Source: CAYPNF01 sp964411985
Lineage (GTDB): Bacteria; Verrucomicrobiota; Verrucomicrobiia; Limisphaerales; J093
Length of the DNA: 64,000 bases
Assembly (NCBI GenBank): GCA_964411985.1
Contig: CAYPNF010000002.1
Coordinates: forward strand, 186,001 to 250,000
Direction of reading: 5' to 3'
In this document: one piece after another, positions 7,878 to 14,705 of the stretch
Layout: each line of letters begins with the position of its first letter
Numbering within the stretch: the stretch's first letter is position 1
Made by a program: the position numbers and the translations under genes
Notes under the pieces: model-generated
What the model was told of the DNA's origin: nothing
What the model saw: the letters and a program-made list of their open reading frames with translations, nothing else
Database searches by the model: none

Positions 7878-8657
7878 ATGAGCAAGAGGACTCGGTGGCT
7901 TGCCATTGTTGCAGGGACAGCAGCGCTGGTGGTTGCGCTGTTGTGTGCCTTTGCCTGGTGGGCCGCGATCAAGTTACCCTGGTTGATCCAGGAGCCCTGG
8001 GCGTTACGGAAGATGCGCTATGCGCGTGCGGCTGAGCGGAGCCAACCGCTGATAGATGCCATTCAACGCTACGCCCAAACGAACGGGATACCGCCTGAGA
8101 CCCTGGCGTCGATGGTGCCAGCCTATCTAAGGCGTGTGCCAAAAACCGGCCTTTTGGACTACCCGGACTTCATTTACACGCGATTCACGAACACCCATTA
8201 TTCGCTCCTGTGGTGGGATCTTGGGAGTCGCCACGGCAAGGCGATGTCAGGGCTTTGGTGTTACGCCGAAGGCAACCCCGATCATGCCATTCTTGCTTTG
8301 ACCGTGAACCAGCAGCAGAAGGTGGTGGGGGCGCGTGTTGACCGGATGCCCTCGGACCACGGAAAGACCGATTTTAGTCCAGAGCGATGGAAGAGGAGAG
8401 AGAGTCGCATCGAGATGGTTCGTTCCCTTCCCCAGCACACCAACCTGATCGGTCTAGGCACAAACGTAGCGCTTGAGGTATTGGGCTCGCCCGATGGCGG
8501 CAGTGTGCTCAGGGATGCTCCTTGGGAACTGAAGATCAAATGCCCCTCATGGAGTGGCCTTGACGTCTTCTTCTACAGGCCGACCGGCAATTACCCGACC
8601 TACATTTACGGGGGAGACACGGAGAAGATCGGAGACTGGGCCTATGTGCATGAGTGA
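7878..8657 (+). CDS. Membrane-anchored hypothetical protein (259 aa)
   Basis: After a short basic N-terminus (MSKRTR), residues 8-30 form one membrane helix. The segment AERSQPLIDAIQRYAQTNG...PPETLASMVPAYL resembles the early part of type II pseudopilin-like proteins common in Verrucomicrobiota and Planctomycetota. The rest would lie outside the membrane and is beta-rich with many Trp and Tyr (YSLLWWDLGSR, VFFYRPTGNYPTYIYGG). There is no enzymatic motif. The gene is followed by a 9-bp inverted repeat (TTGGAACAT 8660-8668 / ATGTTCCAA 8713-8721). Confidence 0.7.
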   Translation: MSKRTRWLAIVAGTAALVVALLCAFAWWAAIKLPWLIQEPWALRKMRYARAAERSQPLIDAIQRYAQTNGIPPETLASMVPAYLRRVPKTGLLDYPDFIYTRFTNTHYSLLWWDLGSRHGKAMSGLWCYAEGNPDHAILALTVNQQQKVVGARVDRMPSDHGKTDFSPERWKRRESRIEMVRSLPQHTNLIGLGTNVALEVLGSPDGGSVLRDAPWELKIKCPSWSGLDVFFYRPTGNYPTYIYGGDTEKIGDWAYVHE

Positions 8658-8776
8658 GCTTGGAACATCGAATCAGACGCTTGACCGAAGGACGAGGATC
8701 GCAGTCAGTTGCATGTTCCAATTCGCACGTCATTGGCGCGCGCCTAGTCATCGGTCAGCTTTGCGTCACGCAAACC

Positions 8777-9202
8777 ATGAACTCCACGTTTGTTAGCCCA
8801 TACGAAACGGTCGGCGGCCTTGTCTGGTTCGCCAGAATGCTTGGAAAGATCCGCCTGCGCGCCGAAGGGAAACTCCCTGAAGAGTATCATACCTACATGG
8901 GGTTGGGGTTCGATCGCCAGTGTGTGCATTTCTTGAAAATTGACTACGATGAGCTCGTAGAGCGAGTGTTGGCTGGGGGTTCGGACGAAGCCGTCCTGGA
9001 ATGGTGTTTCAGCAGAGGCTACCGCCCGAGCGCGAACGAACTGCTCGTGTGGAATGAATTTATGATCAAGAGGGGATGGAGAGATACGGATGCACCTGCC
9101 GATGAATTTCAGGAATACAAGAAGAAGTATGGCCTTGGTGGACGAGACGACATCCTTACCTATTTCGATTTTTACGAGGTAGACGAAGGCCGAAAGCCAT
9201 GA
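8777..9202 (+). CDS. DUF5069 family protein
   Basis: The 141-residue cytoplasmic protein matches the DUF5069 pattern I know from Verrucomicrobiota and Planctomycetota: SPYETVGGLVWFARMLGKIRL, GKLPEEYH, GFDRQCVHFL, GGSDEAVLEWCF, WNEFMIKRGWRD and a final RDDILTYFDFYEVDEGR. The function is not known; the family is compact and often one copy among orphan genes. ATG 8777 is chosen because similarity starts at SPYE, and the open frame upstream to 8654 has no sensible sequence. Confidence 0.85.
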   Translation: MNSTFVSPYETVGGLVWFARMLGKIRLRAEGKLPEEYHTYMGLGFDRQCVHFLKIDYDELVERVLAGGSDEAVLEWCFSRGYRPSANELLVWNEFMIKRGWRDTDAPADEFQEYKKKYGLGGRDDILTYFDFYEVDEGRKP

Positions 9203-9222
9203 AGCCGAATACCTAGCGCAGT

Positions 9223-9285
9223 GAATCCGCCCGCGATGGTAACTTAGCCTCAAGCGATAGACCAAGGGGGCGGAGTCGCTGGTCC
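9223..9285. repeat. Dispersed intergenic repeat, copy 2
   Basis: Homologous to 6417-6474: AATCCGC...GCGATGGTAACT, AGACCAAGGGGGCGGAGTCGCTGGTCC. As in copy 1 it lies just downstream of a hypothetical gene and ends in the identical GGAGTCGCTGGTCC. Confidence 0.55.
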
Positions 9286-9313
9286 AGAGCGTTCAGCCAC
9301 ATAGCGAGTCCCT

Positions 9314-9706
9314 ATGGTGTCATTCATCATTCTGGTGCACCATCGCTTCGACCAACGACTGCCGCTTTGGGGCAGGGCTGCCTATGCGGTGGTCGAGCGA
9401 GTCGCCCGGGCGTTCAGAATGCCTGGGGGCTGTTTCCTCTTCTGCACGCGTCGCGCCTACGAGGCGGTCGGGGGGTTATCTGAGCGATATTTCGCAGCCG
9501 AGGAGGCCGTTTTTGTGCGTGCCCTGAAGCAGCACGGGCCTTTTGTCGTGGTGAAGCCGAGCAGCCCACTGGGTCGGATGCCGAATCTCCCAACCGGGCG
9601 GGCTGGGTCACTTTGGTCATCGTCGTTTCGTTATCGAGTCACACGGGAATCAGATCTCGATAGTCTTAAACGATTGAGGCGAAAGGGGGGGGATGACCTC
9701 TGGTAA
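9314..9706 (+). pseudogene. Fragment of a family 2 glycosyltransferase
   Basis: Only the C-terminal part of a GT2 enzyme is recognisable: RMPGGCFLFCTRRAYEAVGGL, then YFAAEEAVFVRALKQHG and FVVV, which normally follow the nucleotide-sugar-binding GT-A half. That half (about 120 residues with the DXD motif) is absent. The reading after residue about 80 (KPSSPLGRMPNLP...) is unlike the family, suggesting a second lesion. It is a remnant without the donor-binding site. Confidence 0.7.
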
Positions 9707-9779
9707 TGTTCAGGCCCTTAGAAATGCCGTAAAGGTGAGATCCATGTTGGAAGAGGAGATCTGCCTCCGGAGGTGCTGG

Positions 9780-11033
9780 ATGACAATTTCAGGTCTCAAG
9801 ACAACGCTATCCGCCGTAATCGCATGCGTTTGTCTTGCTGTTACTACTGGCTTTGGATCCGAACCATGGGATTTTCCGGCTGGCTTCAAGTTCGGTACTG
9901 CTCGCGATAATCGTCTGCCGGACATCCTTGAGCGTATAAGACGAGAGCACGACCTGCCTGCCTTGGCGGCGGTATCAATGACCTCTACTGGCATGGTCGA
10001 ACTGACAGCGGTGGGTTTGCGTGCGGTGGGTTTCCGGGATCGGGTTACCACTAACGACCATTGGCATTTGGGGTCCATCACCAAGACCATGACGGCGACT
10101 GTCGCTGCCCGGTTGGTCGAGAAAGGTTGCATAACCTGGGATACGACAATTGTACAAGCGGTGCCCGAGCTGGCTGGCGCGACGCGAAAAGAGTATCGAA
10201 AGGTCACACTGGACCAACTCCTGCGCCACGAGAGCGGTCTGCCGCGGGAGGTGCCCATGGAATCACAACATTCCGAAACCGCCCAGGGGCTTTTGCGCAA
10301 GGGCATGCCCGTCTGGTTTCTTCAGGATTACGACGCCAAGCGGTCTCCCACCGAGAATCGCCTGAAGTGTGCCGCTGCGGTGCTGGCCCTGCCGCCGGTC
10401 GGTCCTAAGGGAAAGAGCGAGTATTCGAATGCCGGAGTAATGATTGCCGGGCTCATGCTGGAGAAAATTAGCAGGAAGAGCTTCGAGAGACTCTTCGAAC
10501 AGGAGCTACTCGCTCCACTCGGGATGACGTCAACCGGATTTGGGCCGCCCGGAGTTCCCGGAAAACGCGACCAACCCTGGGGGCACTGGTCAAGCGGAGA
10601 ATCCACTAAAGTCATCTGGCATGCGTTGGATCCCAGCGACCGGTTTGCCGACAATCCACCGTCGCTAAGTCCGGCTGGTGTGGTGCATGCGTCCTTGCAG
10701 GATATCGCCCGCTTCGCCAGCGCTCATCTTCGGGGTGAACTTGGCATGGCTGGGCTGCTCCCGGCAAAAAGCTTCCGCCGACTTCACACGCCTGAGGCGG
10801 GTGCGTGGGCGATGGACTGGATGGTTTCCACAAGGGATTGGGCAAAGGGCCGATGGCTTTACCATTCCGGGAGCAATGGCCGATGGTTTGCGTGCCTGAC
10901 CCTTGCGCCAGACGTGGACTTCGCCGTATTCGCAGCGAGCAACGCCGCGGAAGAGAACGGTGAGCGTGCGTGCGACCAGGCAGCTTGGGCTTTGGTTGAA
11001 CGCTATCTCGCCTCCAGCACACTGAATCAATGA
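9780..11033 (+). CDS. Exported serine hydrolase, beta-lactamase family (class C / S12 type)
   Basis: ATG 9780 follows GGAGG with good spacing and starts a signal peptide (to about residue 27). The catalytic motifs are all present: S99-I-T-K102 (HLGSITKTM), the Y215-S-N motif (SEYSNAG), and H362-S-G in place of KTG near the C-terminus. This class acts on peptides, beta-lactams or esters in the periplasm. HSG rather than KTG is common in the esterase/peptidase members, so lactam resistance should not be assumed. The length of 417 aa is usual. It may be transcribed alone. Confidence 0.88.
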   Translation: MTISGLKTTLSAVIACVCLAVTTGFGSEPWDFPAGFKFGTARDNRLPDILERIRREHDLPALAAVSMTSTGMVELTAVGLRAVGFRDRVTTNDHWHLGSITKTMTATVAARLVEKGCITWDTTIVQAVPELAGATRKEYRKVTLDQLLRHESGLPREVPMESQHSETAQGLLRKGMPVWFLQDYDAKRSPTENRLKCAAAVLALPPVGPKGKSEYSNAGVMIAGLMLEKISRKSFERLFEQELLAPLGMTSTGFGPPGVPGKRDQPWGHWSSGESTKVIWHALDPSDRFADNPPSLSPAGVVHASLQDIARFASAHLRGELGMAGLLPAKSFRRLHTPEAGAWAMDWMVSTRDWAKGRWLYHSGSNGRWFACLTLAPDVDFAVFAASNAAEENGERACDQAAWALVERYLASSTLNQ

Positions 11034-11208
11034 TCTATTCATGTAAGGTCGGACAAGGCCTCAACAAAGTAGGTCTAGCCGCTGGCACGCTCATTGACGG
11101 GTGCAATGACCAACCACTTGGCCGAGGCAATCCCCGTGATGTCCGTTGAAGGGCAGAGTATAGACCATCGGCACGCAGGCGCTGGCCTGGGGCGTTCGAT
11201 AAAGCTTT

Positions 11209-11634
11209 ATGAGAAAGCCTCACCTACTGTTTGTGTGTGGCAGGCATCAGTGGAGAAGCCCAACGGCTGAAGCCATTTATCGGAAGGATCCAAGATTCCT
11301 GGTTCGTTCGGCGGGGGTGAGCAGCAAGAGCCCTCATCAAATAAACGAGGAGGACCTCGACTGGGCTGATTTGGTGCTGGTGATGGAGCGGAAATACAAG
11401 TCCAGGATTGTTGGGACGTTTCGGGATCATCCGTGTCTGCCTCGGATCGTATCTTTGGACATCCCAGACGAGTACGAACGCATGGATCCAGAGCTGATTT
11501 CTCTGATTCAGAGCGGGACCGATTTTCATTTGAAACAACAATTCAACCTCGAACCAAGCCCTCTACTGAATGACGGTGAGTCCGCGCGACCTGGTGATGT
11601 GGAGCTCAGCGAGGGGCCGCCATCGGCGAGCTGA
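11209..11634 (+). CDS. Small protein-tyrosine-phosphatase-like protein (COG4551 type)
   Basis: The N-terminus carries the low-molecular-weight phosphatase signature C(X)5RS: C10-G-R-H-Q-W-R16-S-P-T-A. It is followed by FLVRSAGVSSK, the DLVLVMERKYKSRI strand-helix and the LDIPDEYERMDPEL loop, the general-acid region (D84). These match the compact (about 105-110 aa) COG4551 group. The last 30 residues (from about 113) are an extra tail with no counterpart and may come from loss of the usual stop. The phosphatase activity is inferred. Confidence 0.82.
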   Translation: MRKPHLLFVCGRHQWRSPTAEAIYRKDPRFLVRSAGVSSKSPHQINEEDLDWADLVLVMERKYKSRIVGTFRDHPCLPRIVSLDIPDEYERMDPELISLIQSGTDFHLKQQFNLEPSPLLNDGESARPGDVELSEGPPSAS

Positions 11635-11656
11635 CTGTTAGCCGCTATCAACTAAT

Positions 11657-11833
11657 ATGCCCTCCATTGAGCGCATACCCTACAACGGTTTCCCACCTGC
11701 GTACGAAGTGCTGAGTCCGGAGAAACGCGAACGCCGCAGACGTCGGTTCAGCTGGGCATCCGATATGGCAGCGCAGCTTGTAAAGCCTACCTGTGACGAG
11801 GGATTCCTTTTGCGGACTGGTGAGCGGCCATGA
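11657..11833 (+). CDS. Small basic protein (58 aa)
   Basis: The frame MPSIERIPYNGFPPAYEVLS...KRERRRRRFSWASDMAAQLV ends in TGA 11831-11833, overlapping the ATGATG start of the next gene by ATGA. That overlap, together with a similar one at the next junction, supports a real three-gene run. The sequence is basic in the middle and has no signal or membrane segment. No family is recognised. Confidence 0.5.
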   Translation: MPSIERIPYNGFPPAYEVLSPEKRERRRRRFSWASDMAAQLVKPTCDEGFLLRTGERP

Positions 11834-12333
11834 TGAACGTGAACGTTGTAACGGACATCGACGTCCTCAAGGAGATGGGATGTGAACTGGCTGTCATCCA
11901 GAAAGCAGAGGCGTGGAACACGAAGTGGAAGGCATTCTTAGCTTGCCCAATGGGGCCTCATTTGGCTTACGGAGACCCGGACCCATTGTGGAAACGCCAA
12001 GACGGGCCGAAGGTGAGCCTAGATTGGATTGCTCAGAACGCCCAAGGATCCGCCCCGTACACGGTTCTCTTTGAATTCGGGTTTCTGCCGGTGTCGACCA
12101 CCCGTGGTGGCAACGTGATTGCCTATCATCCCGAGACCCAGGCGTTTTACTGGGCCTTTCACGAGAGTTTCTTCCATGAGAAGGTAATGGTGCCAAAGAC
12201 GTTTGAGCTACTACCGTTGGACAAGCAGGGTTTGATGAGGGCTTTGGTGAAGTTGTCCGATGCAGAGTGCGGTTTCTTCCTCCGGGATTTGAGGGACGGG
12301 CTCTATGCGGCGAAGCTCGCGGAATTGGAATGA
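11830..12333 (+). CDS. SUKH (SMI1/KNR4)-like protein
   Basis: The 167-residue soluble protein has the general layout of SUKH domains: an N-terminal helix, then strands ending in GNVIAYHPETQAFYWAFHESF and a C-terminal helical end. SUKH proteins are frequent as immunity proteins against polymorphic toxins, but no toxin gene is nearby. The family match is by pattern only and weak. It sits between a 58-aa gene and a membrane-anchored gene with ATGA overlaps at both ends, so the three are probably translated together. Confidence 0.5.
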   Translation: MMNVNVVTDIDVLKEMGCELAVIQKAEAWNTKWKAFLACPMGPHLAYGDPDPLWKRQDGPKVSLDWIAQNAQGSAPYTVLFEFGFLPVSTTRGGNVIAYHPETQAFYWAFHESFFHEKVMVPKTFELLPLDKQGLMRALVKLSDAECGFFLRDLRDGLYAAKLAELE

Positions 12334-12683
12334 AATGGGCCGTCGCCGTCGCCGGGGTTTCGGTTGTAGTGCTGGGCAGTATGAGCTACCTGCAGTCGCG
12401 CGCCATTTGGCGGGCTGGAGTGATCTACAGCCGTGTGGAGTTGAACAGAGCGTTGACTGACATTCGGGAGACTGGGGGATTGCGTGACCATGGCAACAGC
12501 CTCCGCCCATATCTTTACACCAATGTCTTGACCGTGAACGGAACGAATTACACCTGCGTCGTGGCATACGAAGATGTCAAGTTCTACGGTAAGGGGTTCT
12601 TGGCGGCGACCACCAATGGTGATTTCCTCTATCTCGACAAGAAACGTGGTCCGAGGTTGATTCCTGCTACGGGTAGATTCTGA
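12330..12683 (+). CDS. Membrane-anchored hypothetical protein (117 aa)
   Basis: ATG 12330 overlaps the stop of the SUKH-like gene (ATGA). Residues 4-22 (WAVAVAGVSVVVLGSMSYL) are one membrane helix or uncleaved signal. The rest (YTCVVAYEDVKFYGKGFLAATTNGDFLYLD) would be an external beta-rich domain. I do not recognise it. The open frame extends upstream to 12267 but would then overlap the previous gene without reason. Confidence 0.6.
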   Translation: MKWAVAVAGVSVVVLGSMSYLQSRAIWRAGVIYSRVELNRALTDIRETGGLRDHGNSLRPYLYTNVLTVNGTNYTCVVAYEDVKFYGKGFLAATTNGDFLYLDKKRGPRLIPATGRF

Positions 12684-12748
12684 TCCAGGTATCCACGAAG
12701 CGCCCAGAGCAGCCCCTCAGCCGCCCGGTTCCTAGAGACCCCTTGAGT

Positions 12749-12853
12749 ATGGAGAACCATTCCCGTTGCTGCTGCCAATACTACGAAGGTCCTATGGAAT
12801 TTCCGGACGGGGCCGTTGCCAGCGCCGTGGCGTGTCCGCATTGCGAGAGTTGA
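12749..12853 (+). CDS. Tiny zinc-ribbon-like peptide, probably a remnant (34 aa)
   Basis: The frame MENHSRCCCQYYEGPMEFPDG...VACPHCES resembles the N-terminal half-ribbon (CxxC...F...CPHC) that prefaces many Verrucomicrobiota and Planctomycetota membrane proteins. Those normally continue for a hundred residues or more, whereas here a stop follows at once. The downstream frame 12816-13085 may be the displaced remainder. Confidence 0.3.
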   Translation: MENHSRCCCQYYEGPMEFPDGAVASAVACPHCES

Positions 12854-13085
12854 CTCCCTGGCGGTGTTCTACCAAGGACCGATGGTCCGTGGCACGTCAA
12901 TGTTCTGCATCCAGTATTCTGGGGCTGACAGCGATCAGGTGCAGTGTGTCGCTTCGAACGTGGCGCGTACCTTTATCCATTTCTATGCAACGAACAGGCC
13001 TTCCTGGGAGGTCACGTACATTGATTCGGCATGCATTACTCCGCCATCCTTTACGCGGCGAATAAAGAGCGCTCTTGGCCTGTAG
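12816..13085 (+). CDS. Hypothetical protein (up to 89 aa, start uncertain)
   Basis: The part from VDSLAVFYQGPMVRG to the end (DQVQCVASNVARTFIHFYATN, SFTRRIKSALGL) reads like a genuine folded protein. The only starts are TTG 12816 or a GTG further in, and the first dozen residues overlap the CPHC peptide in another frame. It is followed 110 bp later by a good terminator, so it would be the last gene of the plus-strand run. It may be the second half of a frameshifted gene beginning at 12749. Confidence 0.4.
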   Translation: MPAPWRVRIARVDSLAVFYQGPMVRGTSMFCIQYSGADSDQVQCVASNVARTFIHFYATNRPSWEVTYIDSACITPPSFTRRIKSALGL

Positions 13086-13195
13086 TTACAAGGAAGCAGC
13101 TTGAGAATCTGGGGCTTGACGAAATGACTCCTTGCCCTAGTCGCTTCTCTGGGGCATAATATTCCTAACAATAGTCGTTCCTACAATTCAGTTGA

Positions 13196-13220
13196 CCCCA
13201 CCCTGTATGGTGGGGTTTTT
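13196..13220 (+). terminator. Rho-independent terminator
   Basis: CCCCACC (13196-13202), loop CTGTAT, GGTGGGG (13209-13215), then five T. It closes the plus-strand accessory run at the point where the minus-strand oxidoreductase gene ends (13240). Confidence 0.85.
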
Positions 13221-13239
13221 AGTTGCCGCCAACCCTTAC

Positions 13240-14535
13240 TCAGCCCGCGTACGGGTGTTTCCACGGTGCGCGATATTCCCGCTTGAGCAAACGGGCCGCC
13301 TCCGGGTTGCCCACGATTTGTTCGGTGGTGGCGTCCCAGGTGATTTTGGCACCGGTCTCGTAGGCAATCATGGCCAGTTTGACGGTTGCGGTGGATTGGT
13401 AGCCTTGCTCGACGGGACAGCTCGGTTGCTTGCGGGTGCGGACGCATTCCAGGAACTCGCGCACGTGCTCCACACCAGCGTCGCTTGCGGCGGTGTGGAT
13501 CTGCCGTTCCTTGCCTTTGCCGCGAGGGATGGTGACCCACCGGTCGTCTGTGGCAAACACCGTTTCCTTCTCACCAAAGAAGAAGACGCCGTTGCTGACC
13601 TCCGGCGCGAACTCTTCCGCGCCCCAGATGCGATGCCGCCAGGTGACCGGGCATCGGGCAAAGTCGAAATGAACGGTCAAGACGTCGGGTGTGGTGATCT
13701 GGTCCTTGAAATAGTAAATGCCACCCGCGGCGGAGATGGTGCGTGGTGTGGTTTCATCCAGGATCCAGCGTGTGGCATCCATGAGGTGGATGCCCCAATC
13801 CACCAAGTGGCCGTGGCCTGAGGTCTTCTCGAGGCGCCAGGCGAAGTGGCCCACCTGCGGGCTGTAAGGAATTTTGGGACCGGGTCCCGACCAGAGGTCC
13901 CAATCCAGAGTGGCGGGTGGGTCTTGGGGGGTGGCATCCTTCATGCCGGCCTGGTAGTGAATTTGGGCTTCCGCTTGCACGATGCGGCCGGCCTTGCCGG
14001 CCTGAATGTAATCCCGGGCTTCGGCAAAACCGGCGGCATGCCGGCGCTGGAAACCGATCTGCACGATCCGTCCGCTCTGCTTGACCGCGTCGACCATGGC
14101 GCGACCTTCTCGGATATCATAGGCCAAAGGTTTTTCACAATAGACATCCAAGCCCTTCGAGAGTGCCGCGATCAACTGCAGCGCGTGCCAATGGGGTGGG
14201 GTGGCAATGATCACGGCTTGCAGACCAGGCGTGTTGAGCAATTCCTCGTGGCGCTTGAACGTCTTGGGACGGCTGCCTTGCAGTTTCTCGAGTTCCTCCC
14301 CGCTCTTGGCGAGGTGCTCGCTATCAACGTCGCAGATGGCAATGACCTCCACACCGCCGACTTTGAGGGCGGCGGTGGCGTCGACCATCCCATACCAGCC
14401 ACAGCCGATGAGCCCGAGTTTCAGTTTGGGGCTGGCGGCGCCTGATTCAGCAGCCCAGGTGTGGAGTTGGGTGGAGGTGGCAGCGGTGGCCGTGAGAGTG
14501 GTGCCGATGAACTGGCGACGGTTCAGTGATTTCAT
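13240..14535 (-). CDS. Tat-exported Gfo/Idh/MocA family oxidoreductase
   Basis: The 431-residue protein begins with a Tat signal (NRRQFIGTTLTATAA). It is followed by the NAD(P)-binding Rossmann strand (KLGLIGCGWYGM), AICDVD, VIIATPPHWH and the family motif EKPLA (YCEKPLAYDI). The C-terminal sheet domain includes GHGHLVDWGIHLMDATRW, whose His residues sit where the catalytic His of the family lies. These enzymes oxidise sugars or inositols, and exported ones with bound cofactor are typical of Planctomycetota/Verrucomicrobiota. ATG 14535 is chosen because the Tat motif starts there; the longer frame upstream is non-coding. The gene is divergent from the large secreted protein. Confidence 0.92.
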   Translation of the reverse strand: MKSLNRRQFIGTTLTATAATSTQLHTWAAESGAASPKLKLGLIGCGWYGMVDATAALKVGGVEVIAICDVDSEHLAKSGEELEKLQGSRPKTFKRHEELLNTPGLQAVIIATPPHWHALQLIAALSKGLDVYCEKPLAYDIREGRAMVDAVKQSGRIVQIGFQRRHAAGFAEARDYIQAGKAGRIVQAEAQIHYQAGMKDATPQDPPATLDWDLWSGPGPKIPYSPQVGHFAWRLEKTSGHGHLVDWGIHLMDATRWILDETTPRTISAAGGIYYFKDQITTPDVLTVHFDFARCPVTWRHRIWGAEEFAPEVSNGVFFFGEKETVFATDDRWVTIPRGKGKERQIHTAASDAGVEHVREFLECVRTRKQPSCPVEQGYQSTATVKLAMIAYETGAKITWDATTEQIVGNPEAARLLKREYRAPWKHPYAG

Positions 14536-14705
14536 CGTTGTGCTTCGGTTCGTGGTTCGTGATGGCTCCGAGCATGAACATCCAGCGGCGTCTGTCAATC
14601 CAGGGTAGCACTTGGGGCCAAAACGCGGTTGAAACTGGAGGGCTTCATGTCGAATCTGGATTGACCCAAGATGGAGAAAACTGAGATCCTCTGGCGTATA
14701 CCCAT

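Noticed and set aside
8660..8721. Recombination site from the TTGGAACAT/ATGTTCCAA inverted repeat
   Set aside because: Only a 9-bp pair with a long loop; no second copy or associated enzyme, so it may be chance.
9780..11033. Antibiotic-resistance beta-lactamase
   Set aside because: The serine motifs fit the wider S12 hydrolase family and the third motif is HSG rather than KTG, so lactamase activity is not supported.
4150..13085. Integron cassette array (GTTAGGC before ATG 5330, GTTAGCC before ATG 11657)
   Set aside because: Two GTTAG-type boxes lie just before start codons, but I could not find matching RYYYAAC partners with complementary arms, and no integrase is present.
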